From SMWD01 sp002729875 (lineage in GTDB: Bacteria > Pseudomonadota > Gammaproteobacteria > Steroidobacterales > GCA-2729495): 64,000 nt of DNA. Under the pieces are notes generated by a model. That model was given only the letters and a program-made list of their open reading frames with translations. It had not been told where the DNA came from and searched no databases. The stretch covers positions 1-64,000 of the forward strand of contig DASCMH010000016.1 of NCBI GenBank assembly GCA_036010905.1, written 5' to 3'. The position numbers and the translations under genes are program-made. Shown piece after piece: positions 42,642-52,501 of this stretch. The stretch's first letter is position 1; every line of letters begins with the position of its first letter.

Positions 42642-44770
42642 GGCTGACCCTCACACTCATTATTTGCCTGATCTACGGCTGTTCAGTGCCGCCAGACAAA
42701 ACGGATCCTGCCAACATGCCGACTCCACCCGTCGCCGACATACGCCCGTTTGCAATCACCTCGCCACATGGGTCGCGCACCGATAACTACTACTGGTTAC
42801 GCGATGACGAGCGCAAGAATGCCGATATGCTGGCCTATCTCGAGGCCGAGAACCGCTACTCAGCCAGGATGTTTGCACCCCTGCAACCCCTGCAGAACCG
42901 ACTCTATAAAGAGATCATCAATCGCATCCAGAAAGACGATTCATCAGTCCCGTATCGTTTCCATGACTATTATTACTACACGCGGTTTGAGGCAGAGGGT
43001 GAGTACCCGATTCATGCCCGCAGGATGGGATCCACGCAGGGTTCCGAGGAAATCCTGCTGGACGGTAACCAACTGGCAGAAAATGCCGATTATTACTCGA
43101 TCGGAAACTACGAAATCAGCCCAGACAACCAGTTGCTGGCCTGGGCCGAGGACACCACTGGACGCCGGCAATACACGATCAGGTTTAAAAACCTGGCAAC
43201 CGGCGAAACATTGCCGGATGTCATAACCGGCAACCAGTCATCACTGGTCTGGGCAAATGACAATGAAACGCTCTTTTACATAGAGAGAGATCCAACAACC
43301 CTGCTCGGTGTTCGCGTCAAGCGTCACCGACTCGGCACGGATCCTGGCGACGATGCTATCGCCTATCAAGAGCAGGATGACTCTTTTTACATGTCGCTAA
43401 GCCGCAGCGGTGATGAACGTTATATCGTGTTACACCTCGGCAGTACCGTTGCCGATGAAATCCGTTTCCTTGCGGTCGAAAGGCCCGCCGATGAATTCAG
43501 CGTATTACACCCCCGGCAACGTAATCATGAATACGATGCCGATCACAGTGGAGATCACTGGATCATTCGCACCAACTGGCAAGCCGAAAACTTTCGCCTC
43601 ATGGCTGTTATTGACGGTCACACACAGGATCGTGAGCAATGGCAGGAACTGATAGCACACGACGAACAAGTTTATATAGGTGAGTTCGACATATTCGATG
43701 ATTTCCTCGTCATTGCCGAACGCCGGGACGGCCTGCGCACCCTTACAGTATGCGACCGAAAAGGTCGCCCGCTATTCCCGGTCGCTGCAGATGACCCGGC
43801 CTATGTCATGGATTTTGATACCAACATGGAATCAAACACGGACTGGCTACGCTATAGCTACTCCTCGCTGACGACACCGGAAACAATTTACGAAATCAAC
43901 ATGCACACTTACGAACGCCGGATGCTGAAACAACAGGCGATACCCGGCGGCTTCGACTCTGGCAACTACCGCAGTGAACGCCTCTGGGTCACTGCCCGTG
44001 ACGGTACTCGCATCCCCGTATCGTTGTTGTACCGCAAGGAATATGTGCAGGATAAATCGGCACCGCTCTACCTGTATGCCTATGGAGCCTATGGCCTCTC
44101 CACGGATCCTGCATTCGATGACGGGATACTAAGTCTCGTCGAGCGTGGTTTCGTGTATGCAATCGCCCATGTTCGCGGCGGTCAGGAACTCGGACGGCAC
44201 TGGTATGACAGCGGAAAACTGCAGCATAAAATCAACACCTTTACGGATTTTATCGATGTCACGACATCCCTGGTCGACAGCAGCCATGTCGATCCGCGGC
44301 GGATCGCAATCTCAGGAGGCAGCGCCGGTGGCCTGCTAATCGGTGCCGTCGCCAATATGCGACCGGACTTGTTCCACGCGGTGGTTGCCGATGTCCCGTT
44401 CGTTGATGTCATCACCACCATGCTCGATGCGAGCATCCCGCTAACCACCAATGAATATGATGAATGGGGCAATCCTGAAAACCGTGAAGACTATGAATAC
44501 CTGCTGCGTTACTCGCCCTACGACAACGTCCGGGCACAGGACTACCCGGCCATGCTGGTCACCACCGGCCTGTGGGACAGCCAGGTGCAATACTACGAAC
44601 CCGCCAAGTGGGTAGCTAAACTGCGCGCCACAAAAACCGACCACAACCCGTTAATCCTGCACATCAACATGGATGCCGGCCATGGCGGACAATCAGGACG
44701 CTTCCGCCGCAACAAGGAGTTGGCGATGGAGTATGCGTTTATTCTCGATCAACTCGAGATAAGTGACTAA
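42638..44770 (+). CDS. ptrB: Oligopeptidase B (S9A) with an N-terminal export signal
   Basis: 710 aa. The catalytic triad is S562 (GGSAGG), D647 (GLWDSQV) and H682 (DAGHGG) of prolyl-oligopeptidase-type enzymes; YYWLRDDERKNADMLAYLEAEN is the usual oligopeptidase B beginning. It cleaves after basic residues in short peptides. Unlike typical cytosolic PtrB, residues 1-16 form a hydrophobic signal ending in IYGC, a near-lipobox, so a periplasmic lipoprotein is likely. The start is a TTG at 42638, in coupled overlap with the upstream gene. Confidence 0.88.
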   Translation: MRLTLTLIICLIYGCSVPPDKTDPANMPTPPVADIRPFAITSPHGSRTDNYYWLRDDERKNADMLAYLEAENRYSARMFAPLQPLQNRLYKEIINRIQKDDSSVPYRFHDYYYYTRFEAEGEYPIHARRMGSTQGSEEILLDGNQLAENADYYSIGNYEISPDNQLLAWAEDTTGRRQYTIRFKNLATGETLPDVITGNQSSLVWANDNETLFYIERDPTTLLGVRVKRHRLGTDPGDDAIAYQEQDDSFYMSLSRSGDERYIVLHLGSTVADEIRFLAVERPADEFSVLHPRQRNHEYDADHSGDHWIIRTNWQAENFRLMAVIDGHTQDREQWQELIAHDEQVYIGEFDIFDDFLVIAERRDGLRTLTVCDRKGRPLFPVAADDPAYVMDFDTNMESNTDWLRYSYSSLTTPETIYEINMHTYERRMLKQQAIPGGFDSGNYRSERLWVTARDGTRIPVSLLYRKEYVQDKSAPLYLYAYGAYGLSTDPAFDDGILSLVERGFVYAIAHVRGGQELGRHWYDSGKLQHKINTFTDFIDVTTSLVDSSHVDPRRIAISGGSAGGLLIGAVANMRPDLFHAVVADVPFVDVITTMLDASIPLTTNEYDEWGNPENREDYEYLLRYSPYDNVRAQDYPAMLVTTGLWDSQVQYYEPAKWVAKLRATKTDHNPLILHINMDAGHGGQSGRFRRNKELAMEYAFILDQLEISD

Positions 44771-44884
44771 CACCCAGCAACCGGCAGGCGTGACTTCAAC
44801 CACGATCGCCTTTTTCCCCAGACTCGTACCACCAAACCGTCCAGAGAAACAGCACGGGAGAAAACAAAAAATCCGGACCCGCAA

Positions 44885-46231
44885 CTACGCCCGTGCCATC
44901 CGTCTACTCCGCTCAATCTGCAGACCAAACCAGACAAAACCAAGTATGGCAATCACGATGTTCGACGTTGCCGAAGCAATAAAAATACCATTCATACCAA
45001 TCAGCCACTTACCCAGCAGCGCCAATGGCAAGAATAATATGATTGTTCGTGATGCCGACATCACTACAGCGGGCAGCGGATAGGCCATACCGTTGAATGA
45101 CGCACAGGTCGCCATGACCATGCCATAGCCGCCGTAACTGATAGACATGATCCACAAGTAGTTAACAGCCACTTTACGAATCACATCATTATCGCTAAAT
45201 AACCCCGTCAACGGATAGGCAATCACAGCCAATACGACGGTCAGGCTCAACCCGAACAACAGGCAAAATTTTGCAATCACCTTGCGCGCCTCAGCCACCC
45301 GATGCAGCTTCCCGGCAGCATAATTCTGTCCGATAAACGGACTCGTGACGGCGGAAAGCGCATAGAACGCGATCAGGCACATCGGCTCGACACGCATCGC
45401 AATGCCGAAGCCGGCGATGGCATCGATACCAAAGCCAGCAACCATGGCAACAATAACCCCATTGGCTATCGGCACAATTGCATTCGTAAGCATGGCCGGG
45501 AAGCCCACATGCAGCATCTGCCGCCATGAATAAAGAATCTTGCCAAATGCTGCAAAGGGGGTCGCAAATATTCTGAGACGGGTGTGCAGATACACCAATG
45601 TTGCGACCAGTATGCTCAAGTTCGCAATCAGGGTTGCCAGTGCCGCCCCGGCAATCTCCATGCGCGGAAATCCAAACCAGCCAAAAATGAAAATCGGATC
45701 CAGCAGGGCATTGATCACGGCGGCCGCGGTGATGATCTTGCCTTCAATCAATGAATTGCCACGTGCGCGCATTGAGGCCAGGCATGTCCACAGTACCGCT
45801 GCGGCAGGCTCGGCAAAATACCAGATGGACATGTAATCATCGATCAACGGCAATAAATCGTCTGTTGCACCAAGCAGACGGAAAATCGGCTTAATCATGA
45901 ATAACCCGAGCATGCACAGAATCAAGCTGACAACACCGGCTAGTAATGCCGTATCGGTTGTCTGGCGACGCGCGGTTAACGCATCATTCCTGCCGATTGC
46001 TCGAGATATGCAGGAGGCCGCCCCGGCCTCAAAGCCGATGATAATGCTACTCAGAAACCAGATAATCGGAAACGTAAAGCTGATCGCTGCCAGTGACGCA
46101 TCACCCAATTGCGACACAAAAAGCAGATCAACCGCATCGAAGGAAATAATTGCCACCAGTCCGATTGCCATTGGCGTCGCCTGACGCCGCAAACGGCCGG
46201 CAACCGATCCGGTAGTCAAATCTACAGACAC
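44885..46231 (-). CDS. MATE-family multidrug efflux transporter
   Basis: 448 aa with 12 helices in two repeats. MATE features: ISFDAVDLLFVSQLGDASLAAISFTFP and the second-half AIAGFGIAMRVEPMCLIAFYALSAVTSPFIGQNYAAGK. It exports cationic compounds against Na+ or H+. It lies 37 bp after the PaaK-like gene on the same strand and probably shares its operon, hinting that a ligase product is exported. Confidence 0.93.
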   Translation of the reverse strand: MSVDLTTGSVAGRLRRQATPMAIGLVAIISFDAVDLLFVSQLGDASLAAISFTFPIIWFLSSIIIGFEAGAASCISRAIGRNDALTARRQTTDTALLAGVVSLILCMLGLFMIKPIFRLLGATDDLLPLIDDYMSIWYFAEPAAAVLWTCLASMRARGNSLIEGKIITAAAVINALLDPIFIFGWFGFPRMEIAGAALATLIANLSILVATLVYLHTRLRIFATPFAAFGKILYSWRQMLHVGFPAMLTNAIVPIANGVIVAMVAGFGIDAIAGFGIAMRVEPMCLIAFYALSAVTSPFIGQNYAAGKLHRVAEARKVIAKFCLLFGLSLTVVLAVIAYPLTGLFSDNDVIRKVAVNYLWIMSISYGGYGMVMATCASFNGMAYPLPAVVMSASRTIILFLPLALLGKWLIGMNGIFIASATSNIVIAILGFVWFGLQIERSRRMARA

Positions 46232-46268
46232 ATAAATTCCTTATGCAAATAAAGAGCCGCAGTCGATA

Positions 46269-47471
46269 TCAAGCCAGGTCGGAACTGACCCGCTTAAATT
46301 TTCCACCTCTGTCGAAGCGCCAGATACCTTCGTGCAACTCAAATAGCTGATTCGGTAACGCATCAGCCAGATGCCGTCCGAGTTGTTTGGCCACGACATC
46401 GGGTTGTGCCGATTCAAAGTACAAACATATTGAACCATCACTATTCTGATGCAACCGCCAGGCATCCAGATGTGGAATTTGCTCAAACTGAAAACTTAAC
46501 GGTGACACACGCTGGCCGTCATGGGCGATCACCCAATCATCGCGACGGGCATGCTGAATCGTGATTGTCGGTAAACGAATCTTGCAATCTGCAGCTACAC
46601 TATCGAACGATACGATATCGCCAAGCCGGTAACGCAACAGGGGTTGTGAAGACACAAATAAGGGCGTTACCAATAAGCCGTCAGCATCTGCCTCCAGCAC
46701 GATCTCATCAACATTGGCATGGTAACGCCGACACAGCGGACATTGCCATGCAAGCGCTCCGGATTCTGTAGAACCATAACGATCAAGGACCGTAGCGCCA
46801 AATGCATCATGCATGGTCTGGCGCCATTCCGGCTGCAGAAATTCCCCACCCGGGGCCAGGTAACGAACCCCCAGGTCACGCAATGAATCACCAGCCTGAT
46901 CGATGAATCTCACAATACCGCTGGAAATCCCCCGAATCAGTTGCGGACGCAATGATCGCAACAAGCTATGGATCTGCCCTGTTTCCGCAGCCACCCCGGC
47001 AAACCACGTCCGATAAAGGACACCGCCATAGGTGAATAATTTTGGCGCCATTCCCGCCTCTGCACACCAGTTACCATCGACGAACACAACCTGGTGAACT
47101 TCAGCAGGCAAATCATAAAATAGTTGTGGACGGTACAAAAGTGCGCGCCGAAAGCGTCGCTCCCGCAGATTGTTGCGGATTGAAACCTGAAACCCACTGG
47201 TACCCGAAGTCCGGGCTTCACGGATCGAATCATCCGTCGATACCGGCACCTCGGCAACTTCTGATTTTCCAAGTGGCCGAACCTTCTCCCATGCCTGCAC
47301 AGGATCGATTCGGTCTGAGTAAAAAAAACTATGATTACGAAACCAGTTCAGAATTGCAGGGTGATCGTACTGCTTCGCTGCCGTTAATGACCGCTCTCGC
47401 AACAGCGATGCCCACATCGCCTCGGGCGCATGAATGATGGAGTTGCTAGCTGGCATCGAGGTCGTTCTCAC
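46269..47471 (-). CDS. PaaK/FTR1-like adenylate-forming ligase
   Basis: 400 aa, ANL superfamily of the phenylacetate-CoA ligase/CapK branch. Motifs: ARTSGTSGFQVSIRN (P-loop-like), DRYGSTESGALAWQCPLC, and PLLRYRLGDIVSF. A CPLCRRYH cluster may bind zinc, as in PaaK relatives. It is shorter than PaaK and the usual C-terminal Lys loop is not obvious, so the acceptor (CoA or amine) cannot be told. Confidence 0.82.
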   Translation of the reverse strand: MRTTSMPASNSIIHAPEAMWASLLRERSLTAAKQYDHPAILNWFRNHSFFYSDRIDPVQAWEKVRPLGKSEVAEVPVSTDDSIREARTSGTSGFQVSIRNNLRERRFRRALLYRPQLFYDLPAEVHQVVFVDGNWCAEAGMAPKLFTYGGVLYRTWFAGVAAETGQIHSLLRSLRPQLIRGISSGIVRFIDQAGDSLRDLGVRYLAPGGEFLQPEWRQTMHDAFGATVLDRYGSTESGALAWQCPLCRRYHANVDEIVLEADADGLLVTPLFVSSQPLLRYRLGDIVSFDSVAADCKIRLPTITIQHARRDDWVIAHDGQRVSPLSFQFEQIPHLDAWRLHQNSDGSICLYFESAQPDVVAKQLGRHLADALPNQLFELHEGIWRFDRGGKFKRVSSDLA

Positions 47472-47659
47472 TATAGCTGTGACACAGCATATATAGACAA
47501 GTATGCACGGCGGTCAGCCAAGCCAATACTCGCGCCCGTAAGCTAATTACGGTAACCTTGAATTTGACCGCTGAATGGTCGCCAAACAAGATGCATCGAT
47601 CTCTGGTTAGCATTGGCGGTTAAAAGATTCAGGAATGCTTGGATTGCGGAGATCATTAA

Positions 47660-50209
47660 ATGACCAATCGAATTTTTCTGCTCGTTACAGGTATCATTTT
47701 TTCACTGACTAGCACAGTCATGCTCATGACGGTTCCACGTGTTGCCGGAGCACAGATTGAAGAAATCGTAGTTACCGCAAGAAAAAAAGAAGAAAGTCTG
47801 CAAGAAGTTCCACTATCAATTAGTGCTTTTTCCAGCAAGCAGATGCGTGAACGCGGCATCAGTAACAACTACGACGTTGCGAGTTTTACACCCAACTTTA
47901 ATACCGTAAGGCTGGTCGGACGGGACAATGACCGACCGACGGTTCGCGGCATGGCGAATCCAGGCAATCGTGGTGAAGCCAATGCATCTTATTTTATTGA
48001 TGGCACCTTTGTTGCACGTTCAATTGCAACGGCAACAATCGCTTCCATGGAACGTGTTGAGGTCTTGCGTGGCCCGCAATCCGCACAATTTGGTCGTGCA
48101 ACTTTTTCAGGTGCCATTAATTACATCACCCGAAAACCGACTAATGACTTCACCGGTGAAGTCAACGTACGCTCAGGATCCAGTGAAGACTATCAATTTG
48201 GCGCATGGGCCAGCGGACCAATTCTTGAGAACAAATTGCTGTTTCTACTGTCCGGTTCCTGGGAGCACTATGGAGGCCAATGGAACAATAACCTGCAACC
48301 AAATACAGCTTTCACACAACCGGCGTTGCCGGATCCTTATGTGGGCCAGAATACTCAGGGTGACACGAGTCCCCTCGGTGAAGAGGAAACAATGGATTTC
48401 CTGTTCAAGCTAACATGGCTGCCTTCGGAGTCTACAGAAATAAATATAAAAGCCAGTTATACGGATGCAGATGACAGCCATTGGCCGAACAACGCCTTCA
48501 CTACGTTGAATTGTCAATTACCGGACAATCCTGACGATCCATGGTATCGAACCAGTCAGGGTACATATTGCGGCGTTATGAAGATTGATGGCACCGACAA
48601 TCGCAAAAACATCCCGGACATTAGAAACGGGTTTGTAGTAGAGCCCTTTATGGGAAATTTGACCGATGCGGAAAAGGTCGCAGCGGGCGTAAAGCCCGGA
48701 CAGCGACGGCAGACGACCCGATTACTGGGTGAGTGGGTCCAGGAAATTTCCGGCTTTACATCCACACTGAGAGGATCTTACAGTTTTGACGATTTTGAAT
48801 CGGCCTATGATCTTGATCATCAGGAGGTCAGGGCAATCTGGGGCCTGTTTAACTTCAATAACTTATTTGAAACGGAAGATTATTCGTTTGAATACTCGAT
48901 TCAATCACCGGAAGAAAAGCCAAGCAGATGGAAATTGGGAGTTTATTACTTTAGCAAGGATCTTACCGATCATCAGCGCAGCATTGCAGGTCCACTGACC
49001 GTATGGGGAACATCTCCCGGCGCATTATTTCAGGATCCCAGGCTGCAGGAAACTGACAACAAGGCCATATACGGCGGCATCAGTTTCGACCTTGCAGATG
49101 GATGGACAGTGGATTTCGAGGGTCGTTATGCCGAGGATGAGCTGAAAATCACCAGCGGTCAGCGCAACATGAGTAATGAGCCGTCTCCGGTACATGACTC
49201 ATTGACCTATTCGGCCTTCACCCCACGGGTGACACTGAACTGGCAGGCGACCGATGAGCTGATGGCCTATGTGCTGGTTGCCAAGGGCACAAAACCGGGT
49301 GGCTTCAATGCCGACTATTACCGCTCGGATATATTCTTTGAATACACCGATTATCTGGTCAACTGCGACCCGACCAATCCCGGCTCACCTCCCAATACCA
49401 TTCCATTGGCCAATTGCGCAGAAACCAAGGATAACCTGGTCTTCAAGGAGGAGGAACAATGGACCTACGAAGCCGGCTTTAAGAGCACCTGGTTCGATCA
49501 ACGCGTTAAGCTGAATCTGTCTGCTTTCTATATTGATTGGATGAACCAGGGACTGTTTACACGCACGGTGCTACCTAATAGTTCCGGCTCAGTCAACACG
49601 AGCACAATTCTGGCCAATGCCGGCAAATCCCAGGTAATCGGCATGGAACTCGAATCGAATTATGCTGTAAACGAAAATTTATCGCTGTTTGCCAACTATG
49701 GATATAACCGTGGCGAGTTCAAGAAAGGCAAGGATTCTGGCTATGCCCTGTTGACCGGCGGAGATGGGAATCTGGCCGGAAACGAAATACCCGCTTCGCC
49801 GAATCATTCCGTAGTGTTTGGATTTGATGCAAGCTCACAATTAAGCGCCCGCATAGATGGTTTTGCGCGCAGTGATTTCCTTTATGAGTCGGAAAGATAT
49901 GGCTCATCATCAAACTTCGAAATCCTGGGCGAACGTAAAATTGTAAATTTTCGTATGGGCCTGAGATCCGACCAATGGACCCTGACATTTTATGTGCGCA
50001 ATTTAACCGATGACGATACACCGTTGTCTATATTTGACTTTGTTAATTTTGCTGCCGATCCAATCGTAACACCCGACTACCCGGCCGATCACCCAACCAA
50101 GCCGGGCCAGGAAGCTGCCAATAATGGTGAGTATCCGAATATGTATGCCCTTAACCCACAGCGTGGCCGGGATATTGGTATGGAGTTTCAGTGGCATTTT
50201 GGAAATTAA
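47660..50209 (+). CDS. TonB-dependent outer membrane receptor
   Basis: 849 aa. A signal peptide ends near residue 31 (RVAGA), followed by the TonB box EEIVVTA, a plug domain (LQEVPLSISAFSSKQM, RGMANPGNRGEANASYFIDG, VEVLRGPQSAQFGRATFSGAINYITRKP), and a beta barrel ending in QWHFGN with terminal aromatic-type pattern. It belongs to the Pupil-type receptors common in Sphingomonas and marine gammaproteobacteria for aromatic, terpenoid or steroid uptake. It is the likely import gate of the surrounding Rieske/LLM region. Confidence 0.95.
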   Translation: MTNRIFLLVTGIIFSLTSTVMLMTVPRVAGAQIEEIVVTARKKEESLQEVPLSISAFSSKQMRERGISNNYDVASFTPNFNTVRLVGRDNDRPTVRGMANPGNRGEANASYFIDGTFVARSIATATIASMERVEVLRGPQSAQFGRATFSGAINYITRKPTNDFTGEVNVRSGSSEDYQFGAWASGPILENKLLFLLSGSWEHYGGQWNNNLQPNTAFTQPALPDPYVGQNTQGDTSPLGEEETMDFLFKLTWLPSESTEINIKASYTDADDSHWPNNAFTTLNCQLPDNPDDPWYRTSQGTYCGVMKIDGTDNRKNIPDIRNGFVVEPFMGNLTDAEKVAAGVKPGQRRQTTRLLGEWVQEISGFTSTLRGSYSFDDFESAYDLDHQEVRAIWGLFNFNNLFETEDYSFEYSIQSPEEKPSRWKLGVYYFSKDLTDHQRSIAGPLTVWGTSPGALFQDPRLQETDNKAIYGGISFDLADGWTVDFEGRYAEDELKITSGQRNMSNEPSPVHDSLTYSAFTPRVTLNWQATDELMAYVLVAKGTKPGGFNADYYRSDIFFEYTDYLVNCDPTNPGSPPNTIPLANCAETKDNLVFKEEEQWTYEAGFKSTWFDQRVKLNLSAFYIDWMNQGLFTRTVLPNSSGSVNTSTILANAGKSQVIGMELESNYAVNENLSLFANYGYNRGEFKKGKDSGYALLTGGDGNLAGNEIPASPNHSVVFGFDASSQLSARIDGFARSDFLYESERYGSSSNFEILGERKIVNFRMGLRSDQWTLTFYVRNLTDDDTPLSIFDFVNFAADPIVTPDYPADHPTKPGQEAANNGEYPNMYALNPQRGRDIGMEFQWHFGN

Positions 50210-50221
50210 TCACAATAAAAA

Positions 50222-50246
50222 AACCCCGGCAGGGAAAGCGGGGGTT
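50222..50246 (-). terminator. Terminator of the leftward MFS unit
   Basis: AACCCCGGC and GCGGGGGTT arms with an AGGGAAA loop. The run of As on the plus strand (TTTTTTT on the minus strand) follows the stem in the leftward direction, so it ends the transcript coming from 50435. It also lies 13 bp after the TonB receptor stop and may slow that transcript. Confidence 0.8.
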
Positions 50247-50434
50247 CAGGGATGATTGTGGCTGAAGAGAATACTTCCTGACCACGGTTGATACTCTAAC
50301 TCTGCCCCTGTTACAGGCAGGTGGTAAGAATATTAATCATAATTCATGATTTAAGCCTGCTGCAGGTACAGGTCATGCTCTGCGCTATCCCCCTAACACT
50401 CCAACCCGTTCAGCCACAGATAAATTACAGGCTG

Positions 50435-51739
50435 TTACCGTGCTTCGGTATGCGGTCTCTCGTATCCAACCCGGCGGCGAACCCATATTGCGGCCAGGCA
50501 CACGGCAAAATTAAGCACACCGACGACAACGAACGGCGCCCCCGGCATCCACGCATCAAATACAACACCGCCAATGAAAACAATGCACAATATGCCAATC
50601 GACCCGCAGAAATTGAACAATCCGAGGATCGATCCGCGAATGTCCACCGGAGCGCTCTGACCAATCAATGCTGCTCCGGACATGATTGCGCTGAACTCAC
50701 CTACACCCAACAGGATGGCGGCCGGAATAAACGCCGCAACGATCGGACTGGGAGAAAAACCGACCCAAAAGTAAGCAATCGAGGCGATGAGCAGTGCCAG
50801 GCATACGGCTGACAATCGATCCCAGCGATCCAGCACAAACCCCCAGACAGGCGCCCAGAATAAACTTGACCCCTGGATAATGATAATAAAGGTGGCAGCT
50901 TTCCGGATCGCTTCTTCCAGCGCCAGCCCCTGCATTTGTCCTGCCTGGTTAGCCCACAATGCGAAAAACGTTGAAATAACGACCAGATCGCCACGCGCCA
51001 CAAAGGCCGTCAGGCAAGCTACCATGATACGGGGATTCTGTCGCGCTGCTTGCAGGGCTTCATGAATTAATTCAGCCAGCGGTTGCTGCTGCTGTTCCCC
51101 CGGTTTCCCCGCCTGCAAACCCCGAGCCACAATGGCTGCTGTCACAATGCAAAGACCGGTTACAACCCAGAACGTCATGCGCCCCGCTGTCAGCGTACTG
51201 TAGCCCCTGCCCGCAAACAGTGCCGGGAGTTGCGACAGTATTATCACCAGTGTCATCGCCCCCAGGCCATTGGCGATCCCGGAAGCCGCAACCAGCAGAC
51301 CGCGCGATCGTTCCTGAGGGTAATCGGCCAGCACAGTGGCCATCATGGCAGTGATCGCCGCGGCACCGACGGCAAAAAACATCCGCCCCATGATCAGTTG
51401 GGTCAGGTTCTGTGCAAGCGGAAAAATTGCCAACGCTGCACCAATCCATAGAAAGCCAACAACATAGATAGGCCGTCGCCCGATCTTGTCGGCCAACGCG
51501 CCCATCGGTGCAACCAACATCAGCATGATCAGTTCATAGGAGAATGACAGCATGCCGGTCGCGCCGCCTTGCTGGTGCCGGGGGATATTAAGATTCTCGG
51601 CAAGTACATACGGCTGCATGAAACTCATAAAGCTCACGATGCCGATGGTGAAAAACGAAGCATAAAGATAAGTCAGGGCATTACGCCGTGTAATACCGGT
51701 GGTCAGCCAGATGGGTCCGAGTCGTTGCGAAGATTGCAT
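50435..51739 (-). CDS. Major facilitator superfamily transporter
   Basis: 434 aa with 12 helices. The MFS loop-2 motif is GALADKIGRRPIYVVGFLWIG, and the loop 8 motif WGFVLDRWDRLSAVCLAL is present. The central loop holds QQQQ. It imports or exports small organic molecules. It is the last gene of the leftward row that starts with the second Rieske gene at 54747. Confidence 0.92.
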   Translation of the reverse strand: MQSSQRLGPIWLTTGITRRNALTYLYASFFTIGIVSFMSFMQPYVLAENLNIPRHQQGGATGMLSFSYELIMLMLVAPMGALADKIGRRPIYVVGFLWIGAALAIFPLAQNLTQLIMGRMFFAVGAAAITAMMATVLADYPQERSRGLLVAASGIANGLGAMTLVIILSQLPALFAGRGYSTLTAGRMTFWVVTGLCIVTAAIVARGLQAGKPGEQQQQPLAELIHEALQAARQNPRIMVACLTAFVARGDLVVISTFFALWANQAGQMQGLALEEAIRKAATFIIIIQGSSLFWAPVWGFVLDRWDRLSAVCLALLIASIAYFWVGFSPSPIVAAFIPAAILLGVGEFSAIMSGAALIGQSAPVDIRGSILGLFNFCGSIGILCIVFIGGVVFDAWMPGAPFVVVGVLNFAVCLAAIWVRRRVGYERPHTEAR

Positions 51740-51866
51740 ATACTTATACTTGTGTAGATGGAGCCTGTGTAACCACGGCGCAGGATAGGAACAGTGAGCA
51801 CAATGCCACTGCCAGTAAAAGGCACTTTCCCGCCTGATTAATAAGGCTCACTGCCCCCGATTCAAA

Positions 51867-52442
51867 TCAGCCGGCAATCAGCGAGATCTTGGCCATCATG
51901 GCAATCATGATGTAGAACGTCAGCACCGTGGCTACCATGGCGCGTATGCCGCCATTGATCATTCCGTGCATGGGCTTGTCGGCATTCCGATTCCTTGCAT
52001 AGCGGATCACATCCGGCACAACGCTGATACCGGCCATGATCCAGAAGGCCAGGTAAGAATCCCAGGCCCACGGTGCGTTTCCCAGCCCGCCAAATCTCTC
52101 CACAACCATCAGTCCCGCCAGGGGCGTGATGACCGCCATCGGACCGGTGACCGACAAACACAGAATGCGCATGTGGCTCCGCGCCCAGATGCCAAACTCC
52201 AGGGGCTGGGTACTGCGAATACGCAGGGACCAGATATTGCTGAAGAACGTGTGGCCAACAAAAGCGAAAGCGGCGAATTCATGGATGACCAGTGTCGGTG
52301 TATAGGGGAATATCAGCGGAATCCGCAATCCGAACAACGGCAGAGCCGCAACCGCCATGATCAGCACATAGACGACAAACCAGATGACTTTCTGCGGATT
52401 GTCATCGGTCTCAGTAGTAGTAGTAATAGTAGTGCTGCTCAT
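51867..52442 (-). CDS. Integral membrane protein (DUF2269-like)
   Basis: 191 aa with four to five hydrophobic helices. HEFAAFAFVGHTFFSNIWSLRIR resembles predicted integral membrane proteins with conserved His in helices (DUF2269-type), suggesting haem or metal ligation. The first 12 codons are Thr/Ser-rich (MSSTTITTTTET) from a tandem ACT/AGT trinucleotide tract. It lies between the LLM and MFS genes in the same direction. Confidence 0.6.
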   Translation of the reverse strand: MSSTTITTTTETDDNPQKVIWFVVYVLIMAVAALPLFGLRIPLIFPYTPTLVIHEFAAFAFVGHTFFSNIWSLRIRSTQPLEFGIWARSHMRILCLSVTGPMAVITPLAGLMVVERFGGLGNAPWAWDSYLAFWIMAGISVVPDVIRYARNRNADKPMHGMINGGIRAMVATVLTFYIMIAMMAKISLIAG

Positions 52443-52501
52443 TGTGTGACCCTTGTCAATTTAGTGTAGTAAACATATATAGAAATAACAGCGTCAGCAA
52501 T

